Positions 31,701 to 42,825 of a stretch of DNA of 64,000 nt are shown here, piece by piece. Source of the stretch: Nymphaea colorata (lineage: Eukaryota > Streptophyta > Magnoliopsida > Nymphaeales > Nymphaeaceae); the NCBI RefSeq assembly GCF_008831285.2, contig NC_045150.1:1192001-1256000 (forward strand), in the 5' to 3' direction. Under the pieces are notes generated by a model, which was given only the letters and a program-made list of their open reading frames with translations, made no database searches and was not told the origin of the DNA. The first letter of the stretch is position 1, and each line of letters begins with the position of its first letter. The translations under genes were made by a program, and so were the position numbers.

Positions 31701-33499
31701 GATGTCACCCAGCAAAATGGCCATGGGCACAACACAACAGCCGTAGAGCACATAGGGATTTTGTTTCTAATCTTTAATTCACGGTTCTCAAATCATAAGG
31801 ATCTCAAATATGAAGCTATCGGTGCTGTCTTGAGTTATTTTGCATCAGTTTCCACTTTAATGAGTTCCTTTTAATAATGAATAGAAACTTTGTGCCTGAG
31901 CAAATACATGAAAGCCACAGCACCTTAAGTGGGCAGCGATGAGATAAGAGACAAGCATGAAGGACAAGTGGGTGCAAAATCGTCTAACATCATTCGTGGG
32001 AATGTAGTTGAAAAAGAAGAATGAACTTCCCTTCTCTCATGCCCACAGCCTTGCAGTTTGAACAATCCTATTGCATGGTTGGAGTGGTCTTACCCGGCCT
32101 AAGTAACTGGGTTGCCTATATGTCTGCAGATTCAAACAACATACACAAGCATCTCATTTGGACAATACACCAGAGAAAAAATAATAGTACATACAAGATA
32201 TATTTCCCACTATGCTATCTAAAATTCTCACAAATTCAAGCTATTGAAGCAAACAAAGGTTTTGAGTGCATGCTGTGGCCTAAGGCTGTTACTGGCTGTC
32301 AGAATAGCCAATCCAGTGGTGGGTGAAGGTGTCATGCAACAATGTCAGTGAGTCTTGAGACATTAGGCAGACTCAATGCACACTTCTTCTCATTGCTTGT
32401 GTCTCAAGCTTTAGGTTCTCTTACTTTCTTATGCCCAAGGTAGAGGGCACCTACCTGAGTTTTGAGTCTTTCAATTGTGTCAGCGACCTTACGAACCAAG
32501 AGGTCAAGGCACTGCCCTACTGTAGGAGTGCCAATTATTTCTCTTATATAGGAAAATAGAAATTAATTGGCTGCTAGATATTCCCGGAGTTTTAAACATT
32601 TGAAACTCATAGTAAAATGGATAAAGACTGGTCATAGTTTAAATATCTACCCATCCAACAACATTCAATGGCCTGCTATGTTGAATGTCTGGATATTTAA
32701 AACCCGTTGCTAAAAGCACCATTAACATTCATCATAAATTGGTACTACACCATAAAACCATTGCTAATATTCAAAATTGTCGCTACAATGCACCATATCT
32801 TGGGAACATTAGCAATAGATTTAGTGGCTTTAATTTGTGGTACTATATATATATATATATAGTTAATCTATGCTTTCTTTCCATGGAGGGAAGGGAAGGC
32901 AAGAGAGGGGTGCAAATGAAAATAAAGAAAAGGAAAGGAAGAGGAAGGGAAATGAAAGTAAATGAAAGAGAATAAATGAAATGATTATAAACTCTGTTTG
33001 AATAGAAAGGAAAGGAAATGAGATCAAATGAAACCATTTCCTTTTCATCCCAATCCCTCCAATTTTATCATAAGGATTGGATTTGCATTGGGTTATCTTT
33101 TCATTTTCATTTCATTTGTTTCCTTTTCTTTGTAACGAAACATGTTTCTCTGTTTTCCTTTCACTTTTTTTTTTCTTAATTAACCAACCAAACAAAGGAT
33201 TAACTACTCTTTCCTTTTCTTTTTTTTCTTTTATTTCCTTTCCCTGCATCTAAACAAGCCGTAAAAGAAGAGGCCAAAAGATGAATAACCCTTCAAAATT
33301 GGAAGAATAAAATATCATTAATGATGAACTTTTAAATAAAACAAAAATATCTCTTTTTAATTTAAAGAAAAAGCACCTCGCATGTTAAAGTTGACACGAG
33401 AGGCTTGGTAGTTGGTACAAACAGCGCAGCGAACTAAATAAAATTAGTATTGTGAAATTGCGGAGAAAATATTAGGAAGAAATGTTTTTTTTCTGATCC
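31701..33499. other. Intergenic DNA between the LINE and CXIP4
   Basis: AT-rich, without recognisable genes. A short (AT)n run lies at 32844-32862, and a GGAAAG-rich inverted-repeat block occupies about 32870-33262. The stretch near 32690-32810 has gttgctaaaagc / attgctaatatt / gtcgctacaatg phrases like those in some CACTA-element subtermini, which is too weak to call. Confidence 0.5.
32870..33262. repeat. MITE-like inverted repeat near CXIP4
   Basis: The left part (ccatggagggaagggaagg) and the right part (cctttccctgcatctaaacaagcc) are imperfect inverted copies. The interior is rich in AAAGGAAA / TTTCCTTT. It resembles the block at 17541-18414 and may belong to the same family. Ends are approximate. 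Confidence 0.45.
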
Positions 33500-33511
33500 G
33501 AATGGCCCCGT

Positions 33512-33523
33512 GAATAAATATAA
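33512..33523 (+). promoter_or_regulatory. CXIP4: Possible TATA element of CXIP4
   Basis: An aataaatataac sequence lies about 1.05 kb upstream of the CXIP4 start codon, just before pyrimidine-rich DNA typical of plant 5' UTRs. If used, transcription would start near 33545. This is a position-based guess. Confidence 0.35.
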
Positions 33524-33719
33524 CACAGCACCGTCGACCCTCGGGCTAACTTTCAAAACCCTTGGGTCTGGATTTCGGTTCCAAAGCTCTCATATCCGAG
33601 AGCCGGATCCAAAGCCTGTTTGCAGGCCTTCCTTTTCTACCGGCCCGGATGCTTCTCATCCTTTCTCCATCTCTCTCTCCCTCGCTCGCGCTACCCTCGA
33701 CCGCAGACGATCGTGTTCG

Positions 33720-34360
33720 GTGAGTGTCGTCTCCCTTCTCTCATTTTTCTCTCCCTTTAACCATCATCTTCCTTCTCTTGGTGAGTATTATTTTCTGTCT
33801 CTCTCTCTCTCTGTGTCGGTGAGTCTTCCTCTCTCCCTTTCTCTCGAGTTGTGAAACCTTCGGCCAATGCAGCCTAGGGTTTTTTCTGTTTCTTTTCTCT
33901 CTCTTGTTTTTCTTCCTTTTTTTCTCTCGCTCGTCTCTCGCTGGGGGTGGCGGAGGGTTTCCTCTGTTTTTCCCCCTCTATGTCTCTCTCTCTCTCTCTC
34001 TCTGTGGGCTAGTTCTTCACGTTTCGGAATGCCTCTGCTAATTCGTTGCCTGTATACGCATGTACATATCTGCTTTTATCTTTTTGCATGTCTATGTGTG
34101 TATGTATGCCCACGCGCGGATCACTGATTCGCTAACTTCTGATCTTAGGGCAGATCGGACCCTCGGATCGCCTGTCGTACGTTAGCCTAATTCCCTTGGA
34201 TTAGCCTCCGCGGTTCGAGGTCCCAACTGTGTCGTCCCTTTTGTGCGCACTCGATTGTTGATTTTCTGCTGCATCTGGCGAATTTGCTTGTTTGCTCTAT
34301 GTAACCCTAGTTTGTGCTTACTGCTTACCTACTCTTTCTTCCCCTCTTTTCTGTTGGCAG
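33720..34360 (+). other. CXIP4: Probable 5' UTR intron of CXIP4 with three candidate donors
   Basis: GTGAGT donors occur at 33720, 33781 and 33819. A good acceptor follows a pyrimidine tract at 34351-34360 (ctgttggcag), and a second one lies at 34478-34483 (ctgcag). The sequence between is CT- and T-rich, as in plant leader introns. The intron keeps the CDS intact, since the ATG is at 34560. Which donor is used cannot be decided. Confidence 0.5.
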
Positions 34361-34559
34361 GTTGTTTTCGAGGGATTCTGTTGCGAGATTGAACTAAAAT
34401 TGCGATAGCTACCCTGTCTTCTTGATCTAAAGGGGGCGCAATTCCCGTCCTTCCACATATATCTAACTCCTGTTTTTCTGCAGTAGTAAGGCCGTAATAG
34501 TCGTCGGATTGAGAAAACCTGATCTCAAAAGCTTTTCTTGTGGAAATTAGGGTTCCAAG

Positions 34560-35525
34560 ATGCCGGCCACGGCAGGAAGGGTTCGCATGCCCGCGAACAA
34601 TCGGGTGCATAGCAGTGCGGCCCTTCAGACGCATGGTATCTGGCAAAGTGCGATCGGCTATGATCCGTACGCGCCAAACAAGGATAGTTCGAAGCAAGGA
34701 TCTGAGCAATCTGACACCAAAGCTGCTGCATCTGTGCCGGAGGGCGAAAATGCCTACGCCAGTTTCCAAGGATTGCTGGCCTTGGCACGACTGACTAGCT
34801 CCAATGCCGACGAAGCACGAGGTGCCTGCAAGAAATGTGGCCGGGTTGGTCATTTGACGTACCAGTGTCGAAATTTCCTGAGCGTCAAGGAAGATATTGC
34901 CCTTCAAACGATCGCGACCCATCCAGAGAAATCAAAAGCCAATGGGAAAGATAAAGGTGCTGAGTCTGAGGAAAGTTCGGAGGAAGAAGATGAAAGCGAG
35001 AGTTCTGATAGCAGTGTGGATTCTGAAATTGAGAGGATAATTGCAGCACGGTCTGGGAAAGGTTTGGTAAAGAAGAGTTCGTCAAGCCTTAAAAGCAAAC
35101 ATAGGGCACGTGAAGAGTCTGACTCGGACTCTGAGGAGAGGAGTACAAGGAGATCAAGGAAAAAGAGGAGCTCAAGGACATCAGACGAATCTTCAGAAAG
35201 CGAGGAAGAAGATCGAAGGAAGAAAAGAGAAAAAAGGAGGAGAAGGCACAAACATTCTGAAGCTGATAATGGCAAGCAGAGAAAGAGTAGGAAGGAGAAA
35301 AGGAGGAGGAGGGATTACTCTTCTGCTTCTGACAGTGAGTCTGACGAGGATGATCTACATCGAAGAACAAGAAGGTCTTCTGATTCCGAGAGGGATTCAG
35401 CCGTCAAGAAGAGTAGGAAGCATAAGAAGCGTGAGAAGTCACCAAGTGATTCTGACGACTATGAATCCACAAGGGGAAGGAGTAGGAAGAGGTCTGAGAA
35501 AAGGAGCTCGAAGCACCGGAACTGA
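34560..35525 (+). CDS. CXIP4: CAX-interacting protein 4 (CXIP4) homologue, CCHC zinc-knuckle protein
   Basis: A single open frame of 321 residues begins MPATAGRVRMPANNRVHSSA, the conserved start of plant CXIP4 and of animal SREK1IP1-like zinc-knuckle proteins. A CX2CX4HX4C knuckle (C90, C93, H98, C103) follows a conserved stretch with GIWQSAIGYDPYAP. Residues about 135-155 are acidic and serine-rich. From about 170 on the protein is a long K/R/S/E/D region with many RS, SD and KRR repeats, suggesting a nuclear protein with an RS-like domain. In Arabidopsis CXIP4 was found as an activator of the CAX1 calcium/proton antiporter in yeast and is largely nuclear; later work points to RNA-related roles. 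The role here is inferred by homology. The start ATG is the first in frame and fits the conserved N-terminus. Confidence 0.95.
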   Translation: MPATAGRVRMPANNRVHSSAALQTHGIWQSAIGYDPYAPNKDSSKQGSEQSDTKAAASVPEGENAYASFQGLLALARLTSSNADEARGACKKCGRVGHLTYQCRNFLSVKEDIALQTIATHPEKSKANGKDKGAESEESSEEEDESESSDSSVDSEIERIIAARSGKGLVKKSSSSLKSKHRAREESDSDSEERSTRRSRKKRSSRTSDESSESEEEDRRKKREKRRRRHKHSEADNGKQRKSRKEKRRRRDYSSASDSESDEDDLHRRTRRSSDSERDSAVKKSRKHKKREKSPSDSDDYESTRGRSRKRSEKRSSKHRN

Positions 35526-35590
35526 AGAATGTGACTGAAACAGGGAGACGACTGAAAGGGGATTGTATGTCACGCTTTGGATCTCAAAAT

Positions 35591-36208
35591 GGGTGCTGAA
35601 AATATTTGCTCGCCTGTGGATGAACTGTTGTATGTTCTGGATCTCAAAAGATGATTGAACCATGTCCTGCTTGAGGACAAACTTGGTATGCTATGTTTTA
35701 TTTGCGATGTTGGTGAATGACTTCTATTGTTTCTAAAAATTCCTTCCCCTTGTTAAATGTATAGCGTAATGGCCTTTTGTCAACTTCATGAATCTGGCTA
35801 TGAAGCTATCTTGATTTAGGTCTCAATAACCAGGTCTTTTTGTTAGTATTGCTGGCTTCCTTTCGGATATTATGTTACAAGTGAATGTGAACTCAGAAGG
35901 GTGACTGAAAATCTTAGCTTGCTTGTGGATGAAATGTTATGTCCTGGCGCTCAAAGGATGACTGGACAGTGGCATGCTTATCATCGAACTTTGGTATTGT
36001 TGTGTTTTATTTGCTGTGTTGATGAATGACTTAGGTTGTCTTTAAAATTCCAGTCTTAAAATGCTTGAGAAAAAAAGCTTGATGGCCTTGTAAACTTTAT
36101 GAATCTAGCTATGAAGCTATCTTGATTTAGCTCTCTGTGACCAGCTCTATTCTTTCTTGTTACTGGTTTTGGCTTTTCGTTGGTACTTCTGTTACACGTG
36201 AACGTTGG
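35591..36208 (+). repeat. Tandem duplication (about 300 bp twice) just downstream of CXIP4
   Basis: The segment 35591-35890 is repeated in diverged form at 35899-36208. Shared blocks include gggtg(a)ctgaaaat, tgtggatgaa, tttatttgc...tgttg.tgaatgactt, ctatgaagctatcttgattt and gttaca.gtgaa. The first copy starts 66 bp after the stop codon and so probably lies in the 3' UTR. Divergence is substantial, so the duplication is old. Confidence 0.8.
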
Positions 36209-37416
36209 GAAAAGATACTCGACTGGTCATCAGCCTATTTGCGAAGATGCAAAACAATCAGTTACGACGTAGGAGGAGATTTGCTTTCTGAGAAGCATGT
36301 TAGCAGACATGCTTGGCATAGTGCCTAGATGCTTGCGGTAGCATGCAGCTTTGTTCCTTGCAGTTGCAGCGCCTAGCAATTGATGGGCACCAGGTAGATG
36401 TCTCAAGTGGGACACAAGTGCTACAAATCGGACTTTGCTTGTCTCAGGTAGCCAGACTCATCTATGCTGCTGATGGGGCCAGTCAAAGTGCCTCACTGTT
36501 CATGTTTTAAGTTGCAGGCTTGCTGCCAATCTGGGTGGTCTCATTTGTAGCCTAATGCTTATTTGTGGACTTGCTCAGGTACCTATGCTCGTTGCAGTAG
36601 GTTACATGTGCTTCCTGTTGTCTTAGCAGTTCTACACCCATTAACTAATACCTTTATAACTTCCGAGATCTTGTTGCACGGGTTCTGAGACGGATAGATG
36701 TAGACAGGGGCAGAGTGAGAAATTTATGACTAAACAGCACTAGTAATAAATTGAAACTTTCAAGACAAAAACATGTAAATGAGAAACATGGTTCTAAAGT
36801 GTTCATATAAAAATAAGTGTTTTTTGTGGGTTTGTGCGCACAATTGCCCACATGTAATACAAATAAGGGGCATTAGAAATAAATTTTGAAACTTTTTAGA
36901 GAGAAAAATTGTTCCAAGAATTAGTATAAAAATAAGTGTTCTTTGTGGCTCTGTGTCGGCAATTGCCTACACATTCCCACACTTTGCATCACCCCTGTTG
37001 AATTACTTCTTCCTTTGCACGCGCACAGAAAAATAAAAAAATTATTGCTGTTACTTTTTGGCGGTTATTTTCTTGGACTTAATTTTACATTCTAGTTGCA
37101 GTGGTGAAGCAGTAGGAAATGTAGGCCATTACCGGATAGTTGCGGGCGTGAATCCCTTCTTAGATGAACATAACAAAAAACTATGACCCGTGTTGTAAAT
37201 TATGACCAAAAGGCCGGGATTAAATGAAATTTTTACTGAAATAAATTATAAAAGGAATAATAGAGTAAATATTTGACTCACATTTTGGCAAGAAGGTTGG
37301 CAGTCAGCTGGAGTTGCAGATGGACATATTAGAGTCGGTGCATTCTTTTGTTTCCTTTATGCACAGTAGCAAAGCCATAAATATTTGATTAGACACTAAG
37401 AATTTAAACTTTGAGG

Positions 37417-37668
37417 TCATGTTTGATTACCGTAAGTATGACTTTAACATCACGTTTGGTTACCATGGATATGAGATGCGTGGTGATTTGAGATCAATGC
37501 AGATTTGAGGTCTGATCCCACATTGGATTTTAATTTCATGTTTTTTACACTATAGCATGGATTTGATATCCACATTAAAGGTGGATAAAACTGTAGATTT
37601 CACTTAGCATGGATTTCAAATCCTCTCGAATCTGAGACGCGTAGGGAATCAAATGAAACATAAATGAT
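37417..37668. repeat. MITE-like unit, about 250 bp
   Basis: The left end (catgtttgattacc) and the right end (gggaatcaaatgaaacat) are imperfect inverted copies enclosing AT-rich DNA with repeated 'ggatttgagat' phrases. Similar phrases occur at about 49080-49280 in the CBSCBSPB intron. Ends and target duplication are not firmly defined. Confidence 0.45.
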
Positions 37669-39082
37669 ATTGTTAATATATAAATAAGATAATTTTCGGG
37701 GGCTGATGTGGGCAACATCCAGCAGCAGCCCACATTTGGCTCCACTACTACTTGGGCAGTATCATATTTGAGTTGGACCCAAAAACAAAAGCAATCAGTT
37801 CTCCTAGATCTGGACCAATTGCATTTATTGTTCCAAATAAATAAAAATATTTGTTTGTAGTTTTATGTATTCTCTTTGCACCAGAGAAGTCATAGCTTTG
37901 AGATCTGTGATTGATGCCTTCTTATAATTCTTGATTCTTTTCAATTTTGGCTCTTCATTGACTTTTATTGAAACTTCGTTTAACCTTGAGCGGTCCTTTT
38001 TTTTTTTGTTTGAATTGTAAACAAAAACTATTCAAAAACATAAATAAAAACTGTCAAATTAGATCATAATATTTTATTTTCCAGGTGAACGGGAGGTGAA
38101 CAACTTACCGCTTGGAAAAGATGCTCAAAGGCCTCCCAACCCTGCCTATTTTAGGGGTCTTGGGTTGCATCGGAACTTGGGTATGATACAATATACCCAT
38201 CAGCTACGGTGTCCTACCAATCAATGTTTACGGTCCAAAAGAGTAGCACTTATAAAAATCAAACTGTCAACCAATGTAATAGCTATGCTACATAATATTT
38301 TACTTTGGCAAATGCTAAAAGAAAACAAAACATGGTTTTCACTACATGTCATACTATTTATATCTCTTAGTCTTAGGTTACCATATACAGGTGGCTGGTG
38401 ATACAAACCTATGACCAACCAAGAGAGAGAGAATATGAAAAATGTACATGCATCTGCCTTTCATGTCACTTATCTCGCAATTCAATGGCGACTAGCCAGT
38501 CAAATTAGTCGTAAATAATTCATCTGCACAGTGAGCAGCTTCAATGCCAGTGACTTTTTGTATTCAAAACTTTGCAGGCTTAGCGGCACGGAGATAAACT
38601 AACAAAAAAAAAACTAAGTTCTTCCTTAGTATAGGAAACTAGAAGAGTTTATTTCAGAATTCGATAAATATTAACGGTGGAGTTTTGTAAATATTCTGGT
38701 ATTTTTTGGTATTTAGGCTCACGAGAAAAGATTGGGTAAACCTTGATGTGATCCTTAAACTAATTTTCGTGTTTTTAGATATGATTTCAATTATTCAGCA
38801 TTTCCAAATTTTGCATGTTGTTAAAAAGCTAAATATGAATGAAAGACCTGCTCATTCAAGACCTGCTCATTCACACGAAGTCAGTATTCTTAAAGCATTA
38901 AAGCATACAACGATCCAGTGATTTAGAGTTTTTGACCATCCCATTGACTTGTGGATGTATGAGTCAGTATACTATTACCAGGATTTTTTTTTTTCAAAAC
39001 TATCAACATCACGTAATTGTGTGCTTTTTATTGCACTGTCTAATTGAGAGCTGAAGTTTCCACCTTTTCCCTTTATCCCTTT

Positions 39083-39158
39083 AGGGTATCAGGCTTGTGT
39101 GCTTTCGTGCTTTTGATTTTAGGGTATCAGGCTTGTGTGCTTTCAGTGGTTTTGATTG
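39083..39158 (+). repeat. 38-bp tandem duplication
   Basis: The unit agggtatcaggcttgtgtgc... at 39083-39120 is directly repeated at 39121-39158, with differences only in its second half. No wider context was recognised. Confidence 0.85.
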
Positions 39159-39597
39159 ATGCCTTTTTTTAGAGCATAGTAAATTTGATTGTGCATATAT
39201 TTTCCATTAAATGTATGTGATTTTAAAGACATGGGAGGAAATGTTTAACCATTGGATGCCTTGGCTTGAGAAAGACGCCTCACTATCTCAATTATCAGAG
39301 TAAATATCAGAGTGACAAAAATTGAAACCCATGTACTCTTTTTTTGGGCTGGTGTAGGGCACTGCCCATGCCAGCCGATACAAGTCCTTGAAAAGGTAAA
39401 GTTTATTACCAGTGAGCTGAGCTGAACCCTGGTTACAGCCAGATATAATGCCCCACACCAAACTCACGTCAATGCCCATAAGGACCAAACCTATTGAGGT
39501 TAGTTAGTGCTCCTTTGATACCCAAAGTAAGCCTCTGGATTCAAAGGCGCTGCGTCAGGATCTTGCCATTGATTTCATCTTTATGAAAACAGTAAGA

Positions 39598-39685
39598 CTG
39601 GAGCAGAGAGGCTCCAGTTGATTTTGATCGGAACAGAAAACGAACCGGTTTGGTAAACTGGAGCAGAGAGGCTCCAGTTGATTTT
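39598..39685. repeat. Palindromic 28-bp unit repeated at exactly 60 bp
   Basis: The 28-mer starting at 39598 recurs at 39658. Each copy contains a perfect inverted repeat (ctggagc, 6-nt loop, gctccag). The spacer between the copies is unique sequence. Confidence 0.9.
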
Positions 39686-39689
39686 GGGG

Positions 39690-40980
39690 GCAATTTTTTT
39701 TTGTTCTTTTGAAAATCCAAAATCATTTTAATTCAAAATAATAATGTGCGGAAATAATTTCTTCAAAGCATCCACTTTTCAAAACAATTACCCTTCATCA
39801 CCAACTAACTTCCAACTACAAAAACTTAAATAATAAATCAGATTCCACCTTCAAAGACATATTTTCATGAAAGCACAGAGTACCAAAATTCAGAGTTATC
39901 CTAAAATCTTTGAATTTACAAAAAAGATCGGTCGGGAATCATCAAATCATTACCACAGCACAACAAACCCGTCACCATCCTTTCTATTCAGGATCTCCTA
40001 AAAAGAGAATTGTCGTGAGAACTTGGGATGTTCTCGGTACGATGTCTACCCTTGGTTTATACTAGCATATATCGAGCATTACGAAATTAAACTTGTCTTG
40101 TTGCTTCATAAATTCTTGAAACAGTGCATGGACTCATAACAAATTTACACGTGGATAAAATCATTTAAGAATGAATTATAATATTATAACAACAATGAGT
40201 ATAAGTATATGTGCATGCATGTAGTAACTATTATCTGTTGGTGATAATTAAGTTTCTCTTATGCATTCACAGCGGACACTATGCAGGTGGTGTCTCCACT
40301 GGCACTAGTATTTTCACATAACATTTTTGCTATAGTGCCCAAACACTAATATTTTCTTTTACTATAATGCCTATGAAAACAACCGACAACAACTACAACA
40401 TGTGCTAGTATTAGACTCACAGATCAACTGTTGTCCTCATCCATTGAACATGCCCTTCAACTGTTCTCTCTACTCCTCGTGGCGAGGGAACGGGTCACCC
40501 TATGATGGGCATGCCCAAAACACATGCAGCCTCACTGCAAACGACACAATAACCTGGATGGCAATGGCATAACACTGGCTCGCCTAGACCCACCCAAACA
40601 AAAGGGCAACCCCTGCACCTTTCACATGCCAGGAGAGTTTGTGTCACCCAGATCCACGAGCAGTTTGAACCACACACAGTCAGGCCCGATTATGCATTAA
40701 CCATTATGAGCATTCAAGTTCAATTCAAATATTTTAACATGCTTTCCATGTATAAACTTGTTTTGCTCATATGACTCATCAACTGCATGTTCAACATATA
40801 TGAACATTTTACATGGTGTGGCTTGGCTGAACCATAACAACCAACATAATCAAGGCCATCAGAATCAATCAGCAGTTACTTACAGTAACAATCAAAGTCA
40901 CCAACATGGATCTCAAGTCCAAATTTAAACAAGTTTGTGACATTGCAAGACCACAATGACATCCACATGTTAGTACAGAT
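39690..40980. other. Possible decayed LTR of a Ty3/gypsy-type element
   Basis: The sequence has the feel of plant gypsy LTRs: a poly-T/purine start, a 'gtgcggaaataa' phrase, and short repeated phrases such as cactagtattttcacataac near 40300 and acactaatattttc near 40345. I find no paired LTR, primer site or coding region, so this is a guess on composition and style. Confidence 0.25.
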
Positions 40981-41100
40981 CCATATCCAAATCTTTCAGC
41001 AACTAATCTTCAGGCCTAAATCCATATACTGAACCAAAGCAACCTGAATGACAAGAAATAACTCATATTCTTCTGCAATGTAGTGGTGCAAATATATAGA

Positions 41101-41222
41101 TGCGCACCGTGCGCATCATCCCCACGAGTGTGCATCGCATCATGGGGACGGTGCGCAGTGCACCAGATCGTGTGCATCATATCATAGCTCATGCCTGATG
41201 CGGCGCATCAGCAGGCATCAAC
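41101..41222. repeat. GC-rich inverted repeat in AT-rich surroundings
   Basis: A perfect 10-bp inverted repeat (tgcgcaccgt at 41101-41110 and acggtgcgca at 41148-41157) has an inner cccc/gggg pair. It is followed by further GC-rich, GCATCA-repeating sequence up to about 41222. The local composition differs sharply from the neighbours. Confidence 0.75.
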
Positions 41223-42825
41223 GACATGCACTTTCTTTTTATGTTTTAATTTTTTTGAATGCTGTAATGTTTTTTAAACATTTTAATGGTTTATTTCCTT
41301 GATATTGCTGTGAAATTACATTGCAGCAATGGTCGACAGTATGAGCTACAAGATACGGTGACCCAAGTTTCATAATTAGTTTATCTCACACAAATCGTTT
41401 ACATGTAACTATTTGATATGAAAAAAAATTGATCACATCAGAGTGTTTCCATGTGTGAATCCACTTTGAATTTGATAAATGCATTGCTTGTGAAGTATTT
41501 GTTTGCATATGTCCTGATAGGTCTACCTATTGTTGATTGGCAATTAGAAACAAATATTAGAAAGTTCCAATAAATGTGTTTTTGAAGCTTCCCTTTAAAA
41601 TTGGAAGTGGATGTCCCAGCATGAATCTCATCAATCACTTGTTATAATTCCACATAGTGATCATTTTGAACCAATAGAAAATTTTGGTGGAATATTGATA
41701 CCATGTATAATATCATGACCCTCAATAGTCACATATAGGTTTGCACGGCAAAGAAAGGGAGGATGTCCATGACACGCACGGGTGGAATGAAATGAATCCT
41801 CATTGAATTTTTATTTTTCCATTAGAAGGAGCTTGTACATGTTCTATGAATACCCAACCGGTATAAAAGGTTTCTAAGGTTAGTTGAATCTCTGGTTCTC
41901 CAATGGATTGACCCATAATAATACAATATTATGACAAGTAACCTTGATTCAATCACTAAACATCCTTCGATAGACTCCATGAAGCTAGACAAGTCCTTAA
42001 GAATGGCAAATTGCAAAGCTATAAATATTTCTGTTGTATTATGTCAATGCTAACCTCTGGATATAAGAACATATACGCTGGTTCAACTAGATACCAAGAG
42101 ATTGTTGGAAATCTTTGTCTTACTTTCACTAATGCAGCCATTGTTTGTTCTAGTAATAAAGTATCATTAACTTTATATATGCATGAAGAACAAATCAGGT
42201 TAAGGTCATGAAAAAATTGTGAGACATTTGAAGAGGCCATAAGTGATGGCATGGAATGACATCTGTCTGCATACACTTTGGAGTTCATTTAAAGAGAGTT
42301 ATTATAAGCACATTGCACTGAGAGAACTTCAAGTTGAGAAAAACTATAATATGTCCTATAAGCAGACCAATAGTTTTGAGGAAAACGAAGGCAACGCACT
42401 GTTATCTGACAAGTTAATATATTTTCTTCTTTCATGTTTAACCAGAAACCAAATACAAAATTTGAGTGGAACACGCCTAATTTAAGAGGACCAGTTGCAC
42501 TGAAACCACATAATTACTTTTCACCTGCACAAATATATCAGTGCAACACAAAAGCTTTTGGTTTGCACTTGTATAGTTGGCCTGATAAAGCCTCTGATAC
42601 ATGAAAGTAAATCACACAGTGGCACTCTAAGTGCCTATAAATAGCTACTATTATGCGGTCTTTGTGAACATTGGTGTCCCAGCTTGAGGTGATCTGTAAC
42701 TCCCACCACGGCGCCCCAGCATAGCGCATGATCATCAGCTAAACAGAATAAATCTGTCGAGTAGCCCTGCGTTGAAGTACCAGAAAATACAACTGATGCT
42801 TGATTGGGTGGACGACGCTTGGTTT
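41223..42825. other. Intergenic DNA and probable 3' UTR of the CBSCBSPB gene
   Basis: Frames on both strands between 41440 and 42490 show no motif I recognise. The last few hundred bases (about 42500-42825) lie directly downstream of the CBSCBSPB stop codon on the minus strand and probably include its 3' UTR. Confidence 0.4.

Larger units (their letters stand above)
36209..39597. other. Intergenic DNA with small repeats
   Basis: No gene recognised. Small repeats are present: a diverged pair of about 100 bp at 36750-36865 and 36880-36980 (both contain aaaaataagtgtt and ttgtg, then aattgcc.aca); a MITE-like unit at 37417-37668; a 15-bp direct repeat (aagacctgctcattc) near 38850; and a 38-bp tandem repeat at 39083-39158. 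Confidence 0.5.

Noticed and set aside
34329-35370. Antisense frames opposite CXIP4 (up to 197 codons)
   Set aside because: The plus-strand frame has a conserved start and zinc knuckle. The antisense frames are shadows of its codon bias and of the serine-rich region.
41440-42490. Several frames of 60-90 codons on both strands
   Set aside because: No motif, no splice-compatible neighbours and no repeated copy found; treated as intergenic.
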